64,000 nt of DNA from positions 30,753-94,752 of the forward strand of contig SFKS01000003.1 of assembly GCA_004554705.1 (NCBI GenBank), written 5' to 3'. Both the position numbers and the translations under genes were made by a program. Below, piece by piece: positions 34,108-43,262 of this stretch. The notes below the pieces were generated by a model. That model worked only from the letters and a program-made list of their open reading frames with translations. It was not told where the DNA came from and searched no databases. The stretch comes from Clostridiales bacterium (GTDB lineage: Bacteria; Bacillota; Clostridia; TANB77; CAG-508). The stretch's first letter is position 1; each line of letters starts with the position of its first letter.

Positions 34108-35445
34108 TTGTTTAAGACAATTAAAAACGCTTTAAAAACTCCAGAAATCAGAAAAAGAATGTTATATACATTACTTTTAATAGTAATATTTAGATTTGGA
34201 TGTTATATTACAGTTCCAGGAGTGGATAGTGTTGCACTAGAAAACATAAAATCAAGTGCCACAAATTCAATTTCTGGCTTGATTGATATAATTTCCGGTG
34301 GAGCTTTTTCAAAATTATCAGTATTTGCAATGACAATTACACCATACATTACAGCATCAATAGTTATCCAATTATTAGGTATGGTAATACCTTCTTTAGA
34401 AAAACTAATTAAAGAAGGCGGAGAAGAAGGAAAAGAAAAAATAAACAAATATACAAAAATGCTTACATTAATATTAGCACTAGTAGAAGCATTAGGACTT
34501 TATCTAACATACAGCAATACATACAAAAACTATGGAGTTTTTGTAAATCCAGGATTTGGAACAGGAGCCCTATTTGTATTATCTCTAGTAGCAGGTACAG
34601 CATTTTTAATGTGGCTTGGAGAACAAATAACAAGTAAAGGTATTGGAAATGGAATATCTCTAATAATCTTTATAGGTATTATATCTTCACTACCAACAGC
34701 TGTTACAACTATTTATAGATTAATCTATACTACTGAAGTTGGAATCAGCACAACAGGAATAATAACTGCAATTGCTATAATTATTGGAGCATTAATATTA
34801 GTTTCAGGAGTTGTATTCGTACAGGAAGCTGAAAGAAGAGTACCAGTACAATATGCTAAAAAAGTAGTTGGCAGAAAAATGTATGGTGGGCAAAACACAC
34901 ATATACCATTAAAACTTGCAATGGCAGGTGTAATGCCAGTTATATTTGCATCATCATTATTAACATTTCCAGCAATGATTCTACCAATGTTTAATAATGA
35001 CATTGCAACATCAACAGGTTTTTGGGCAGGAGTCTATAAATTTTCAATGTCAACTTCATCTGCACAATTTGGAATGGGATACACAATAGCAAATGCTATA
35101 ATATATTTAATACTAATAATAGCATTTACGTATTTTTATACTTATGCAACATTTAATCCGGCCGAAGTATCAAACAATATAAAGAAAAATGGCGGATTCA
35201 TACCAGGTATCAGAGCAGGAAAACCAACAGCAGAATACCTATCATCAATCATGAAAAAACTAACACTATTTGGAGGAATGTTTTTGAGCTTAATTGCTAT
35301 ATTACCAATGTTATTAAGCTTTACAAAATTAAATATAACTTTTGGAGGAACTTCAATACTAATAGTAGTAGGTGTTGCTTTAGAAACAGTGCAACAATTA
35401 GAATCAAGATTAGTAATGAGACACTATAAAGGATTCTTAGAATAG
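34108..35445 (+). CDS. secY: SecY, protein translocase channel
   Basis: SecY forms the membrane channel for secreted and membrane proteins. The 445-residue protein starts at TTG behind AGAGGTG and shows ten hydrophobic helices; conserved segments are FRFGCYITVPGVD, SGGAFSKLSVFAMTITPYI (plug/TM2 region) and the C-terminal cytoplasmic loop with RAGKPTAEYL. Standard position between rplO and adk. Confidence 0.96.
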   Translation: MFKTIKNALKTPEIRKRMLYTLLLIVIFRFGCYITVPGVDSVALENIKSSATNSISGLIDIISGGAFSKLSVFAMTITPYITASIVIQLLGMVIPSLEKLIKEGGEEGKEKINKYTKMLTLILALVEALGLYLTYSNTYKNYGVFVNPGFGTGALFVLSLVAGTAFLMWLGEQITSKGIGNGISLIIFIGIISSLPTAVTTIYRLIYTTEVGISTTGIITAIAIIIGALILVSGVVFVQEAERRVPVQYAKKVVGRKMYGGQNTHIPLKLAMAGVMPVIFASSLLTFPAMILPMFNNDIATSTGFWAGVYKFSMSTSSAQFGMGYTIANAIIYLILIIAFTYFYTYATFNPAEVSNNIKKNGGFIPGIRAGKPTAEYLSSIMKKLTLFGGMFLSLIAILPMLLSFTKLNITFGGTSILIVVGVALETVQQLESRLVMRHYKGFLE

Positions 35446-35569
35446 AGGTTAGAATTTAAAGATTAGAAGTTAGAACTAAGGTATGGCTTTAAAATCAAAA
35501 TAAAATGAGCTTACTGGCTTTAGGTCTAACTCTAATATTTGCTTTTTAACAAGTAAAGGAGAAATATTT

Positions 35570-36232
35570 ATGTTCATAGTATTACTAGGTGCACCAGGAA
35601 GTGGAAAAGGAACTGTAGGAAAAATAATAGCAAAAGATTTAAAGTTAGCACATATTTCAACAGGAGATTTATTCAGAGAAAATATAAAAAATGAAACAGA
35701 ACTAGGGAAAAAAGCGAAAGAATATATAGATAAAGGTCAATTAGTTCCTGATGAAATAACAATAAAAATGCTTGCAGAAAGAATAGAAGAGAAAGATGTA
35801 AAAAATGGAGCTATATTGGATGGTTTTCCAAGAACAAAAAAACAAGCAATTACATTAGAAAAACTATTAGAGGAAAAAGGAAACAAAGTAGATATGGCAT
35901 TAAATATAGAAGTACCATTTGATGAAATAGTTCAAAGAATTTCACAAAGGAAGAGTTGCACAAAATGTTCTGCAATATATAACATGGAATTCAATCCACC
36001 AAAACATGAAGGAAAATGCAATGAATGTGGAGGAGATTTATATCAAAGAGAAGATCAGAAACCAGAAATAGTTCAAAACAGATTGGAAATATATAAACAT
36101 ACTTCAGAAGAATTAATAAAATATTATGAAGAAAAAAAAGTATTAAGAACAGAAAAAGCTGGACACAAAGAAGGTAGAACATCTTATGATGTAGCAGAAA
36201 AAGTAAAAATATTATTAGAAAATAATAAATGA
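35570..36232 (+). CDS. adk: adenylate kinase
   Basis: Converts AMP + ATP to two ADP. The 220-residue protein has the P-loop GAPGSGKGT (7-15), STGDLFR, LDGFPRTKKQA and, in the lid, four cysteines (CTKC ... CNEC) that bind structural zinc, as in Bacillota. AAAGGAGAAAT precedes the ATG. Follows secY as usual, after a 124-bp spacer containing an imperfect fold-back of TTAGAAGTTAGA/TCTAACTCTAA type. Confidence 0.96.
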   Translation: MFIVLLGAPGSGKGTVGKIIAKDLKLAHISTGDLFRENIKNETELGKKAKEYIDKGQLVPDEITIKMLAERIEEKDVKNGAILDGFPRTKKQAITLEKLLEEKGNKVDMALNIEVPFDEIVQRISQRKSCTKCSAIYNMEFNPPKHEGKCNECGGDLYQREDQKPEIVQNRLEIYKHTSEELIKYYEEKKVLRTEKAGHKEGRTSYDVAEKVKILLENNK

Positions 36233-36242
36233 GGTAATAGAA

Positions 36243-37010
36243 TTGGTTGAACTAAAATCAAAAAGAGAAATGGAAATAATGAAAGAAGCTTGCAAAATTG
36301 CCAATCTAACTCAAAAAGAAGTGGAAAAACACATAAAACCAGGAATATCAACAATAGAATTAGATAGAATTGCAGAAAATTTTATAAAAGCTCAGAAGGC
36401 ACTTCCAGCACAAAAAAACTATCCACATCCAGAAAAAGGTGTGAAACCATTTCCAGCAACACTATGTATTTCTATAAATGATACTGTAATTCATGGAATT
36501 CCATCAAAAAAAATCATTTTAAAAAATGGAGATATAGTAAGTGTAGACTTAGTTGTGTTCAAAAACGGATTTCATGGAGATTGTGCAAGAACATATATTG
36601 TAGGAGAAGCAAGCCATGAAGCAAAGAAACTAGTGGATATTACAAAACAAGCATTTTTTGAAGGCATAAAATATGCTAAAGCAGGTAATAGAATAGGCGA
36701 TGTTTCACATGCTATAGGCGAATTTGTAAATAAAAATGGATATTCAGTTGTCAAAGAATTTGAAGGACATGGAATAGGAAGGCAAATGCATGAAGAACCA
36801 GCTGTACCCAATTATGGAAAAGCTGGAAAAGGAGTAAGACTTACACCAGGAATGACTATTGCAGTAGAGCCAATGGTAATTATGAAAGATGTAAGAATAT
36901 GTGAACTTGAAGATGGCTGGACAATAGTAACAGAAGATGGAAGTTTAGCTGCACATTATGAAAACACAATTTTAATTACAGAAAAAGAGCCAGAGATATT
37001 GACAATTTGA
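36243..37010 (+). CDS. map: methionine aminopeptidase, type I
   Basis: Removes the initiator methionine after deformylation, so it acts downstream of Def (6.5 kb). The 255-residue protein shows the metal ligands in VDLVVFKNGFHGDCART, EGHGIGRQMHEEP and AVEPM. It probably starts at TTG 36243 behind GAGGTAAT, 10 bases after adk. Confidence 0.95.
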   Translation: MVELKSKREMEIMKEACKIANLTQKEVEKHIKPGISTIELDRIAENFIKAQKALPAQKNYPHPEKGVKPFPATLCISINDTVIHGIPSKKIILKNGDIVSVDLVVFKNGFHGDCARTYIVGEASHEAKKLVDITKQAFFEGIKYAKAGNRIGDVSHAIGEFVNKNGYSVVKEFEGHGIGRQMHEEPAVPNYGKAGKGVRLTPGMTIAVEPMVIMKDVRICELEDGWTIVTEDGSLAAHYENTILITEKEPEILTI

Positions 37011-37070
37011 AGAAAATGGTATATAATAAACAAGTTATTTAATGCAAATTTTAAATAGGAGGAATTTATT

Positions 37071-37289
37071 TTGTCTAAAGAAGATGTTATAGAAGTAGAA
37101 GGAAAAGTAATAGAAAGTTTACCTAATACTGAATTTAAAGTAGAACTTGAAAATGGACATCAAGTATTAGCTCATATTTCAGGAAAGCTTAGAATGAATT
37201 ACATTAAAATACTTCCAGGAGATAAAGTAAGATTAGAATTATCACCATATGACTTAACAAAAGGTCGTATTACATGGCGTGATAAATAA
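37071..37289 (+). CDS. infA: translation initiation factor IF-1
   Basis: A 72-residue OB-fold protein: KEDVIEVEGKVIESLPNTEF, ENGHQVLAHISGKLRMNYI and SPYDLTKGRITWR. It blocks the A site during initiation. TTG start behind AGGAGGAATT. Normal place before rpmJ. Confidence 0.96.
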   Translation: MSKEDVIEVEGKVIESLPNTEFKVELENGHQVLAHISGKLRMNYIKILPGDKVRLELSPYDLTKGRITWRDK

Positions 37290-37311
37290 AAAATAAATAA
37301 ATCTGAATTTA

Positions 37312-37341
37312 GAAATCAATAATACAACTTCTAAATTCTAA
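37312..37341. repeat. fold-back repeat, GAATTTAGAA family, copy before rpmJ
   Basis: GAATTTAGAA and TTCTAAATTC form a perfect 10-bp stem between infA and rpmJ. Same vocabulary as the repeats after rplR and rpsD. Confidence 0.55.
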
Positions 37342-37356
37342 AACGAGGTGAAAAAA

Positions 37357-37470
37357 ATGAAAGTAAGACCATCAGTAAAAAAAATGTGTGAAAAATGCAA
37401 AATAATTAAAAGAAAAGGTGTAACAAGAGTAATTTGCGAAAACCCTAAACATAAACAAAGACAAGGGTAA
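37357..37470 (+). CDS. rpmJ: ribosomal protein L36
   Basis: A 37-residue protein, KVRPSVKKMCEKCKIIKRK then a C-terminal H-containing zinc knuckle (CENPKHKQRQG), the C-C-C-H zinc form. ACGAGGTGAAA precedes the ATG. Confidence 0.96.
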   Translation: MKVRPSVKKMCEKCKIIKRKGVTRVICENPKHKQRQG

Positions 37471-37593
37471 TTTTAAATTAGCTAATATATAAAAATAGTG
37501 CGGCTGTCTTGTTTTAAAGAATATCTATTTTTATTTATTAATATATACAATCCAAAAAAAAAAAGTAATTTTATTAAAGAGGTGAAAAAAAGT

Positions 37594-37962
37594 ATGGCAC
37601 GTATAGCAGGTGTTGATTTACCTAAAGAAAAAAGGGTAGAAATAGGACTAACATATATCTATGGAATTGGTAGAGCAAGCTCTAACAAGATTTTAGCAGA
37701 AGCTAAAGTAAATCCAGATATTAGAGTAAAAGACTTATCAGATGATCAAGTTCAAGCAATAAGAAAAGCTATGGAAGGATACAAGGTTGAAGGAGACCTA
37801 AAAAGAGAAGTAGCTTTAAACATTAAAAGACTTACAGAAATAGGATGCTTTAGAGGAATGAGACATAAAAGAAGCTTACCAGTAAGAGGTCAAAGAACAA
37901 AAACTAATGCAAGAACAAGAAAAGGGCCAAGAAAAGTAGTAAGCAAAAAAAGTAGCAAATAG
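37594..37962 (+). CDS. rpsM: ribosomal protein S13
   Basis: The 122-residue protein begins ARIAGVDLPKEKRVEIGLTY and contains GCFRGMRHKRSLPVRGQRTK. S13 bridges to the 50S subunit. AAAGAGGTGAAAA fixes 37594 as start although the frame is open upstream. Confidence 0.97.
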   Translation: MARIAGVDLPKEKRVEIGLTYIYGIGRASSNKILAEAKVNPDIRVKDLSDDQVQAIRKAMEGYKVEGDLKREVALNIKRLTEIGCFRGMRHKRSLPVRGQRTKTNARTRKGPRKVVSKKSSK

Positions 37963-38001
37963 AAAGTGTAAAGTTTAGAAATTAAAAGGAGGAAGAGCTA
38001 A

Positions 38002-38397
38002 ATGGCAAAACCAACAACACAAAAAGTAACTAGAAGAAGAGATAGAAAAAACATTGAAAAAGGAGAAGCACATATTCATTCTAGTTTTAACAATACAATA
38101 GTTACAATTACAGACGAAAAAGGAAATGTAATTTCATGGGCAAGTGCTGGAGAATTAGGATTTAAAGGTTCTAGAAAAAGCACACCATTTGCTGCCGGAG
38201 AAGCTGCACTTACAGCTGCAAAAGCAGGTATGGAACATGGATTAAAAAGTGTAGCAGTATTTGTAAAAGGTCCAGGTTCTGGAAGAGAAGCTGCTATCAG
38301 ATCATTACAAACAGCTGGATTAGAAATCACAGCAATAAAGGATGTAACACCAATACCACATAATGGTTGTAGACCACCAAAAAGAAGAAGAGTTTAA
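38002..38397 (+). CDS. rpsK: ribosomal protein S11
   Basis: The 131-residue protein contains HIHSSFNNTIVTITDEKGNV, GFKGSRKSTPFAA and the C-terminal DVTPIPHNGCRPPKRRRV of the platform protein S11. AAAGGAGGAAG precedes the ATG. Confidence 0.97.
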   Translation: MAKPTTQKVTRRRDRKNIEKGEAHIHSSFNNTIVTITDEKGNVISWASAGELGFKGSRKSTPFAAGEAALTAAKAGMEHGLKSVAVFVKGPGSGREAAIRSLQTAGLEITAIKDVTPIPHNGCRPPKRRRV

Positions 38398-38401
38398 TTA
38401 T

Positions 38402-38482
38402 TACTAATTAATAATGAATAAGGAATTTTGACCCTTCGTCAAAAACCAAATTATTAACTCTTCATTATTCATTAATTAAAAT
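38402..38482. repeat. fold-back repeat between rpsK and rpsD
   Basis: TTTTGAC-CCTTC-GTCAAAA forms the inner hairpin; AATTAATAATGAATAA and TTATTCATTAATT form imperfect outer arms. No protein is encoded. This is a further MITE-like palindrome inside the ribosomal operon. Confidence 0.55.
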
Positions 38483-38502
38483 AAAGAAATGGAGGAAAGA
38501 CA

Positions 38503-39129
38503 ATGTCAAGATATAAAGATGAACAATGTCGTATTTGCCGTAGAGAAGGGCAAAAATTGTTCTTAAAAGGTTCAAGATGTTATACAGATAAATGCAGTAT
38601 AACAAGAAGAAACTATGCACCAGGAGAGCATGGACAAGGAAAGAAAAAATTATCTGAATATGGAACACAATTAAGAGAAAAGCAAAAAACAAAATCTTTT
38701 TACGGAGTAGGAGAAAAACAATTCAGAAAATATTTCGAGATGGCTGAAAACAAAAAAGGAATTACAGGTGAAAATTTACTACAAATATTAGAAAGCAGAT
38801 TGGACAACGTAGTGTATAGAGCAGGCTTTGGAACATCTAGAGCACAAGCAAGACAACTTGTTAACCATGGGCATTTTGATGTAAATGGTAAAAAAGTAGA
38901 TATACCATCATACTTAATTAAAGAAGGAGATGTAATATCAGTTAGAGAAATCAAACAAGACAATAAAACAATTAAAGAAAATATTGAGGCTAATAAAACA
39001 AGACCAATTCCAGAATGGTTAGAAAAAGATAATGATAAGCTACAAGTTAAAGTAATTAGATTAGCAGCAAGAGAAGACGTAGACATCACAGTAGAAGAGC
39101 ACTTAATTGTAGAGTTATATTCTAAATAG
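38503..39129 (+). CDS. rpsD: ribosomal protein S4
   Basis: S4 starts 30S assembly and also works in rRNA antitermination. The 208-residue protein has an N-terminal zinc knuckle (CRIC ... C ... C within about residues 8-31), ARQLVNHGHFDVNGKKVDIP of the S4 RNA-binding domain and full C-terminus. AATGGAGGAAAG precedes the ATG. Confidence 0.97.
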   Translation: MSRYKDEQCRICRREGQKLFLKGSRCYTDKCSITRRNYAPGEHGQGKKKLSEYGTQLREKQKTKSFYGVGEKQFRKYFEMAENKKGITGENLLQILESRLDNVVYRAGFGTSRAQARQLVNHGHFDVNGKKVDIPSYLIKEGDVISVREIKQDNKTIKENIEANKTRPIPEWLEKDNDKLQVKVIRLAAREDVDITVEEHLIVELYSK

Positions 39130-39192
39130 AATTTAGAATTTAGAGTTTGGAATTTAGAATTTTACTTCTTTAAAATTCTAAATACAAAACTA
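39126..39192. repeat. fold-back repeat, GAATTTAGAA family, copy after rpsD
   Basis: It begins with the same run as the copy after rplR and then folds by TTTAGAATTTTA/TAAAATTCTAAA. Both copies start within or directly behind a stop codon. Confidence 0.6.
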
Positions 39193-39211
39193 AATTAGGA
39201 GGTTAAAATTA

Positions 39212-40159
39212 ATGATTGAATTCGAAAAACCAAATATTGAATGTCTAGCAATAAGTGAAGATGAAAGCTATGGAAAATTCGTATGTGAACCATTAGAAAG
39301 AGGATACGGAATGACGATAGGAAATTCACTAAGAAGAATACTATTATCATCATTACCAGGAGCAGCAATAACAACTGTAAAAATAGAAGGTGCATTACAT
39401 GAATTTTCTACAATACCAAATGTAATAGAAGATGTTCCAGAAATCATAGTAAACCTAAAGAGTGTAAGACTAAAAATGCATGATAATGAAACCAAAACTA
39501 TAAAAATAGACTTTAACAATGAAGGCGAAGTTAAAGCAGGAGATATAATTACAGATTCATCTATAGAAATACTAAATCCAGATTTACATATAGCAACAGT
39601 AGCAGAAGGTGGATTTTTACACATAGAAATGACTGTTGATAAAGGTAGAGGATATAATGTTGCTGAAAAAAACAAACTTCCAAATCAAGCCATAGATGTG
39701 TTACCTATAGATTCAATATTTACACCAGTAAAAAAAGTAAATTATCAAGTAGAAAACACAAGAGTTGGTCAAACTGTAGATTATGATAAGTTAACAATAG
39801 AAGTTTGGACAGATGGAAGCTTAAAAGCTTATGAGGCATTAAGCTTAGCAGCAAAAGTAATGACAGGACATTTAGAACTATTTATAGATTTATCTGAAGC
39901 AGCAAAGAACACTAAAGTAATGGTAGAAAAAGCTGAATCAAAGAGAGAAAAAATATTGGAAATGCCAATAGAAGACTTAGAATTATCTGTAAGATCATAC
40001 AATTGCTTGAAGAGAGCGAATATATCAACAGTACAAGATTTAGCAAATAAAACAGAAGCAGATATGATGAAGGTAAGAAATTTAGGTAAAAAATCACTAG
40101 ACGAAGTAACAAATAAATTACATTCATTAGACTTAGATTTTGCTTCTGAAGAAGAATAA
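39212..40159 (+). CDS. rpoA: RNA polymerase alpha subunit
   Basis: The 315-residue subunit has the N-terminal dimerisation domain (GYGMTIGNSLRRILLSSLPG) and the C-terminal DNA/activator-binding domain (about 245-310, LSVRSYNCLKRANISTVQDL ... RNLGKKSLDEV). AGGAGGTTAAA precedes the ATG. Standard rpsD-rpoA-rplQ order. Confidence 0.97.
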   Translation: MIEFEKPNIECLAISEDESYGKFVCEPLERGYGMTIGNSLRRILLSSLPGAAITTVKIEGALHEFSTIPNVIEDVPEIIVNLKSVRLKMHDNETKTIKIDFNNEGEVKAGDIITDSSIEILNPDLHIATVAEGGFLHIEMTVDKGRGYNVAEKNKLPNQAIDVLPIDSIFTPVKKVNYQVENTRVGQTVDYDKLTIEVWTDGSLKAYEALSLAAKVMTGHLELFIDLSEAAKNTKVMVEKAESKREKILEMPIEDLELSVRSYNCLKRANISTVQDLANKTEADMMKVRNLGKKSLDEVTNKLHSLDLDFASEEE

Positions 40160-40180
40160 GAAAAGGGGAGGCTGAAAAAA

Positions 40181-40699
40181 TTGGCTAGAAAATTAGGTAA
40201 AACAACAGACCAAAGAATGGCAATGTTAAAAAATTTAACAACTGATTTATTAGTATATGGAAGAATAGAAACAACTGAAGCTAGAGCAAAAGAAGTAAGA
40301 AGCTTAGCAGAAAATCTAATAGCTCTTGCAATAAAAGAAAAAGACAATTTTGAAATGGTCGAACAAAAAGTTGTTAAAGCAAAATTAGATAGTAAAGGTA
40401 ACAAAGAATTGGAAAAAGTTACAAGCAAGAATGGTAAGGAATATTTAAGAGTTGTAAAAGAAGAAAAAATGGAAAAAAGGCAAAAAGATATGCCATCAAG
40501 ATTAAATGCAAGAAGAAAAATAATGGCAAAAACAAATAAAGTAAAAGATAAAGAAGGAAACAAAATAGACCTACCAGCAAAGCTTTTTGGAGAAATCGCT
40601 GAAAAATATGCAGGAAGACAAGGCGGATATACAAGAATATATAAAATGGGTCCAAGAAGAGGAGACTCAGCAGAAGTAGTTATAATTGAATTAGTATAA
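40181..40699 (+). CDS. rplQ: ribosomal protein L17 with internal insertion
   Basis: The N-terminal LGKTTDQRMAMLKNLTTDLL and the C-terminal GRQGGYTRIYKMGPRRGDSA are typical of L17. At 172 residues it is about 50 longer than usual: residues about 52-108 form an additional Lys/Glu-rich segment (MEKRQKDMPSRLNAR at its end). Starts at TTG behind GGGGAGG. Last gene of the alpha operon. Confidence 0.94.
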   Translation: MARKLGKTTDQRMAMLKNLTTDLLVYGRIETTEARAKEVRSLAENLIALAIKEKDNFEMVEQKVVKAKLDSKGNKELEKVTSKNGKEYLRVVKEEKMEKRQKDMPSRLNARRKIMAKTNKVKDKEGNKIDLPAKLFGEIAEKYAGRQGGYTRIYKMGPRRGDSAEVVIIELV

Positions 40700-40713
40700 A
40701 GGGGATGAAAATT

Positions 40714-40875
40714 ATGCTTGCAAAATCATGGAAAAAAATATGTTTAATTATTTTAATTATCTCATGCTTGTGGAACATAATTTCAAAAATTGTATATAAA
40801 GTATCTTTCTATGAAGTAACAGAAACTTTGAAAGAAAAATATAAACAAGAACAACAAAACACTAATAAAGTATAG
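40714..40875 (+). CDS. small single-pass membrane protein
   Basis: A 53-residue protein with one helix (ICLIILIISCLWNIISKIV, about 9-27) and a charged tail ending EQQNTNKV. AAAGGGG lies 9 bases before 40714. It follows rplQ by 14 bases and may be co-transcribed. No family recognised. Confidence 0.55.
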   Translation: MLAKSWKKICLIILIISCLWNIISKIVYKVSFYEVTETLKEKYKQEQQNTNKV

Positions 40876-40925
40876 CTAAAAATTGTGCTAGTAGCTAAGA
40901 TTGATAAAAAGGAGTGAAATCTAAA

Positions 40926-41126
40926 ATGAAAAAGAACATACAACCACAATATGAAGAAACAACAATAACATGTGCTTGCGGAAAAGTATATAAAGTTGGT
41001 TCAACAAAAAAAGACTTAAAAGTAGATATATGCTCTAACTGTCATGCTTTCTGGACAGGTAACTTAAAAAGAGATACAACAGGAGGAAGAGCAGATAGAT
41101 TTAAAAAGAAATACGGAATTGAATAA
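40926..41126 (+). CDS. rpmE: ribosomal protein L31
   Basis: A 66-residue L31 with zinc ligands in CACGKVYKVG and CSNCHAFWTG (C-x-C and C-x2-C) and GGRADRFKKKYGIE. AAGGAGTG fixes the ATG at 40926. A strong terminator follows. Confidence 0.94.
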   Translation: MKKNIQPQYEETTITCACGKVYKVGSTKKDLKVDICSNCHAFWTGNLKRDTTGGRADRFKKKYGIE

Positions 41127-41129
41127 AAT

Positions 41130-41160
41130 AAAAACTTCACATGCAGTGAAGTTTTTATTT
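41130..41160 (+). terminator. terminator of the ribosomal cluster
   Basis: AAAAACTTCAC and GTGAAGTTTTT form a perfect 11-bp stem with loop ATGCA and T-rich tail. The next 309 bp to 41469 hold no gene, only the promoter at 41363. Confidence 0.9.
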
Positions 41161-41362
41161 ATACTAAGATACACATAAATATATATTTAGTCAAAACAAC
41201 AACTATTTTGGATAGTATTAAAAATGTTAAAATAATGTCGTAAATTAAAATAAATTGACATAATGCAAAATAAAAAAACAAAAAATGGAAGGAAACATTG
41301 AAAAAACGAGAATAAACGCGTACGAAAGTTATACAAAAAAAGGATTTTTTGCTGTTTTTATA

Positions 41363-41391
41363 TTGACGTTTCTGTAAAAATATGGTATTTT
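41363..41391 (+). promoter_or_regulatory. promoter of the Spo0E-like gene
   Basis: TTGACG (41363-41368), 17 bases, TATTTT (41386-41391). Confidence 0.5.
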
Positions 41392-41469
41392 ATTGTATAG
41401 AAAATCTAATGATTCTATATATAAATAATTAACATAAGATGAAAAAAAGAAAAAAGGAGAGTGCATAAT

Positions 41470-41613
41470 ATGATAGATAAACAAATCCTAAAATTAAGAG
41501 AAGAACTAAATAATAGCATTATAAACGGAGAAGATTACGAAACAATATACAAAATAAGCGTCGAATTAGATGAACTAATAGCGGAGTATTACAAAAAGGA
41601 AACAAGTAAGTAG
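41470..41613 (+). CDS. Spo0E-like aspartyl-phosphate phosphatase
   Basis: A 47-residue two-helix protein, IDKQILKLREELNNSIINGE then ISVELDELIAEYYKK. The S-x-E-L-D signature is that of the Spo0E family, small phosphatases that remove phosphate from Spo0A and so delay sporulation. AAAAGGAGAG precedes the ATG. It stands alone between its own promoter and terminator. Confidence 0.8.
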   Translation: MIDKQILKLREELNNSIINGEDYETIYKISVELDELIAEYYKKETSK

Positions 41614-41638
41614 AACCTAAATTTAGGTTCTATTTTTT
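41613..41638 (+). terminator. terminator of the Spo0E-like gene
   Basis: GAACCTAAATTTAGGTTC palindrome followed by TATTTTTTT. Confidence 0.85.
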
Positions 41639-41734
41639 TAAAAAGAATTAATAAAAGCCCCGACAAAATTGGGCAAAATTTTTAGTAGTAAGTCTGAATG
41701 GTAACAACAAAAAAACTAATTTTTTCAAAAAACC

Positions 41735-41763
41735 TATACAAAACAAAAAAAAAATATTATAAT
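41735..41763 (+). promoter_or_regulatory. probable murE promoter
   Basis: TATACA (41735-41740), 17 bases, TATAAT (41758-41763), 38 bases before murE. Confidence 0.5.
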
Positions 41764-41800
41764 AGATAATGATAAAAAAGAAGTTATGGAGGAAAAGAGC

Positions 41801-43261
41801 ATGGAATTAAAAACTCTCATTTCGGGAATAGATGGATTAAAAGCAAAGGGAAATCTTGATATAGATATAAAATCAATAGAAACTGATTCAAGAAAAGTTA
41901 CTCAAAACAGTATATTTGTAGCAATAGAAGGATTTAAAACAGATGGTCATCAATTTATTAAACAAGCAATAGAAAATGGAGCAATTGCAATTATGTTTCA
42001 GGAGGGAGCTAAAATAAACAAAAAAGACTTTGTAGATGATTTAACAATTATTATGGCACCAGATACAAGAATTGCTGTTGCTAAAATGGCATGCAATTTT
42101 TATAAAAACCCATCAACAAAATTTAAACTAATAGGAGTAACAGGAACTAAAGGTAAAACAACAACAACATTTATGATAAAATCTATACTTGAGAAACAGG
42201 GGAAAAAGGTAGGACTAGTAGGAACAATTGCAAATTATATAGGAAACAAAAATTTAGGAGAAAGCTCACGAACTACACCAGATAGCTTAGAGCTTCAAAA
42301 ATTATTTAATACTATGGTAGAAGAAAAAGTAGATTGTGTAGTTATGGAGGTTTCATCTCAGGCCTTAAAACTACATAGAGTGGATGGATGCGATTTTGAC
42401 ATAGGAGTGTTTACAAACTTTTCAGAAGACCATATAAGTCCAAATGAACATCCAGATATGGAGGACTATTTTAATTCAAAATTAAAACTTATAAAGGCAA
42501 GTAAAATAAGCTATATAAATGTAGATAATTTTAAATTATCAAGAATAAAAAAAATGCTACCAGATAAAGAAATAAAAACATATGGAATAGATAACGAAGC
42601 AAATTTGATAGCAAAAGATATTACAATAACAAATTCAAGCGTAGACTTTAAAGTTAAAATAAATGGCAAAAATGAAAGAGTAAAAACAGGAATACCAGGA
42701 AGATTTAGTGTATATAATTCATTAGCAGCAATAAGTGTTACAACTAAACTTGGAGCAAGTGCTGAAAACATTAAAGAAGCACTATTAACAGTTAGAGTTC
42801 CAGGAAGAAGTGAACTAGTAGATAATAAAAAAGGATTAACAATAATGATAGATTTTGCACATTCTCCAGAGAGTTTACAAAGCATATTACGTGCAGTAAA
42901 AAGTTATACTAGAGGAAAAGTAATTTCAGTATTTGGATGCGGAGGAGATAGGGACAGAACAAAAAGACCAATAATGGGACAAATCTCGACAAGCATTGCA
43001 GACTTTACAATAATAACATCAGATAACCCAAGAACAGAAGAACCAGAAAAGATAGTTAAAGAAATAGAAGCTGGTGCAAAAAAAGGAAATGGCAAATATA
43101 CTACTATAGTAGATAGAACTGAAGCTATAAAATATGCTATGAATATGGCTACAAAAAATGATATAATAGTTTTAGCAGGAAAAGGTCATGAAACATATCA
43201 AGAAATAAATGGCGTAAAAAAACGTTATGATGAAAGAAAAATTATAAAGGAGGTAACCTAA
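41801..43261 (+). CDS. murE: MurE, UDP-MurNAc-tripeptide synthetase (meso-DAP-adding)
   Basis: MurE adds the third residue of the stem peptide. The 486-residue protein has the ATP loop GVTGTKGKTTTTFM (about 108-121), the carbamylated-lysine region and the C-terminal DNPRTEEP (about 406), whose DNPR signature selects meso-diaminopimelate rather than lysine. TGGAGGAAAAG places the start at 41801. First gene of the second dcw block; mraY follows one base later. Confidence 0.95.
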   Translation: MELKTLISGIDGLKAKGNLDIDIKSIETDSRKVTQNSIFVAIEGFKTDGHQFIKQAIENGAIAIMFQEGAKINKKDFVDDLTIIMAPDTRIAVAKMACNFYKNPSTKFKLIGVTGTKGKTTTTFMIKSILEKQGKKVGLVGTIANYIGNKNLGESSRTTPDSLELQKLFNTMVEEKVDCVVMEVSSQALKLHRVDGCDFDIGVFTNFSEDHISPNEHPDMEDYFNSKLKLIKASKISYINVDNFKLSRIKKMLPDKEIKTYGIDNEANLIAKDITITNSSVDFKVKINGKNERVKTGIPGRFSVYNSLAAISVTTKLGASAENIKEALLTVRVPGRSELVDNKKGLTIMIDFAHSPESLQSILRAVKSYTRGKVISVFGCGGDRDRTKRPIMGQISTSIADFTIITSDNPRTEEPEKIVKEIEAGAKKGNGKYTTIVDRTEAIKYAMNMATKNDIIVLAGKGHETYQEINGVKKRYDERKIIKEVT

Positions 43262-43262
43262 A

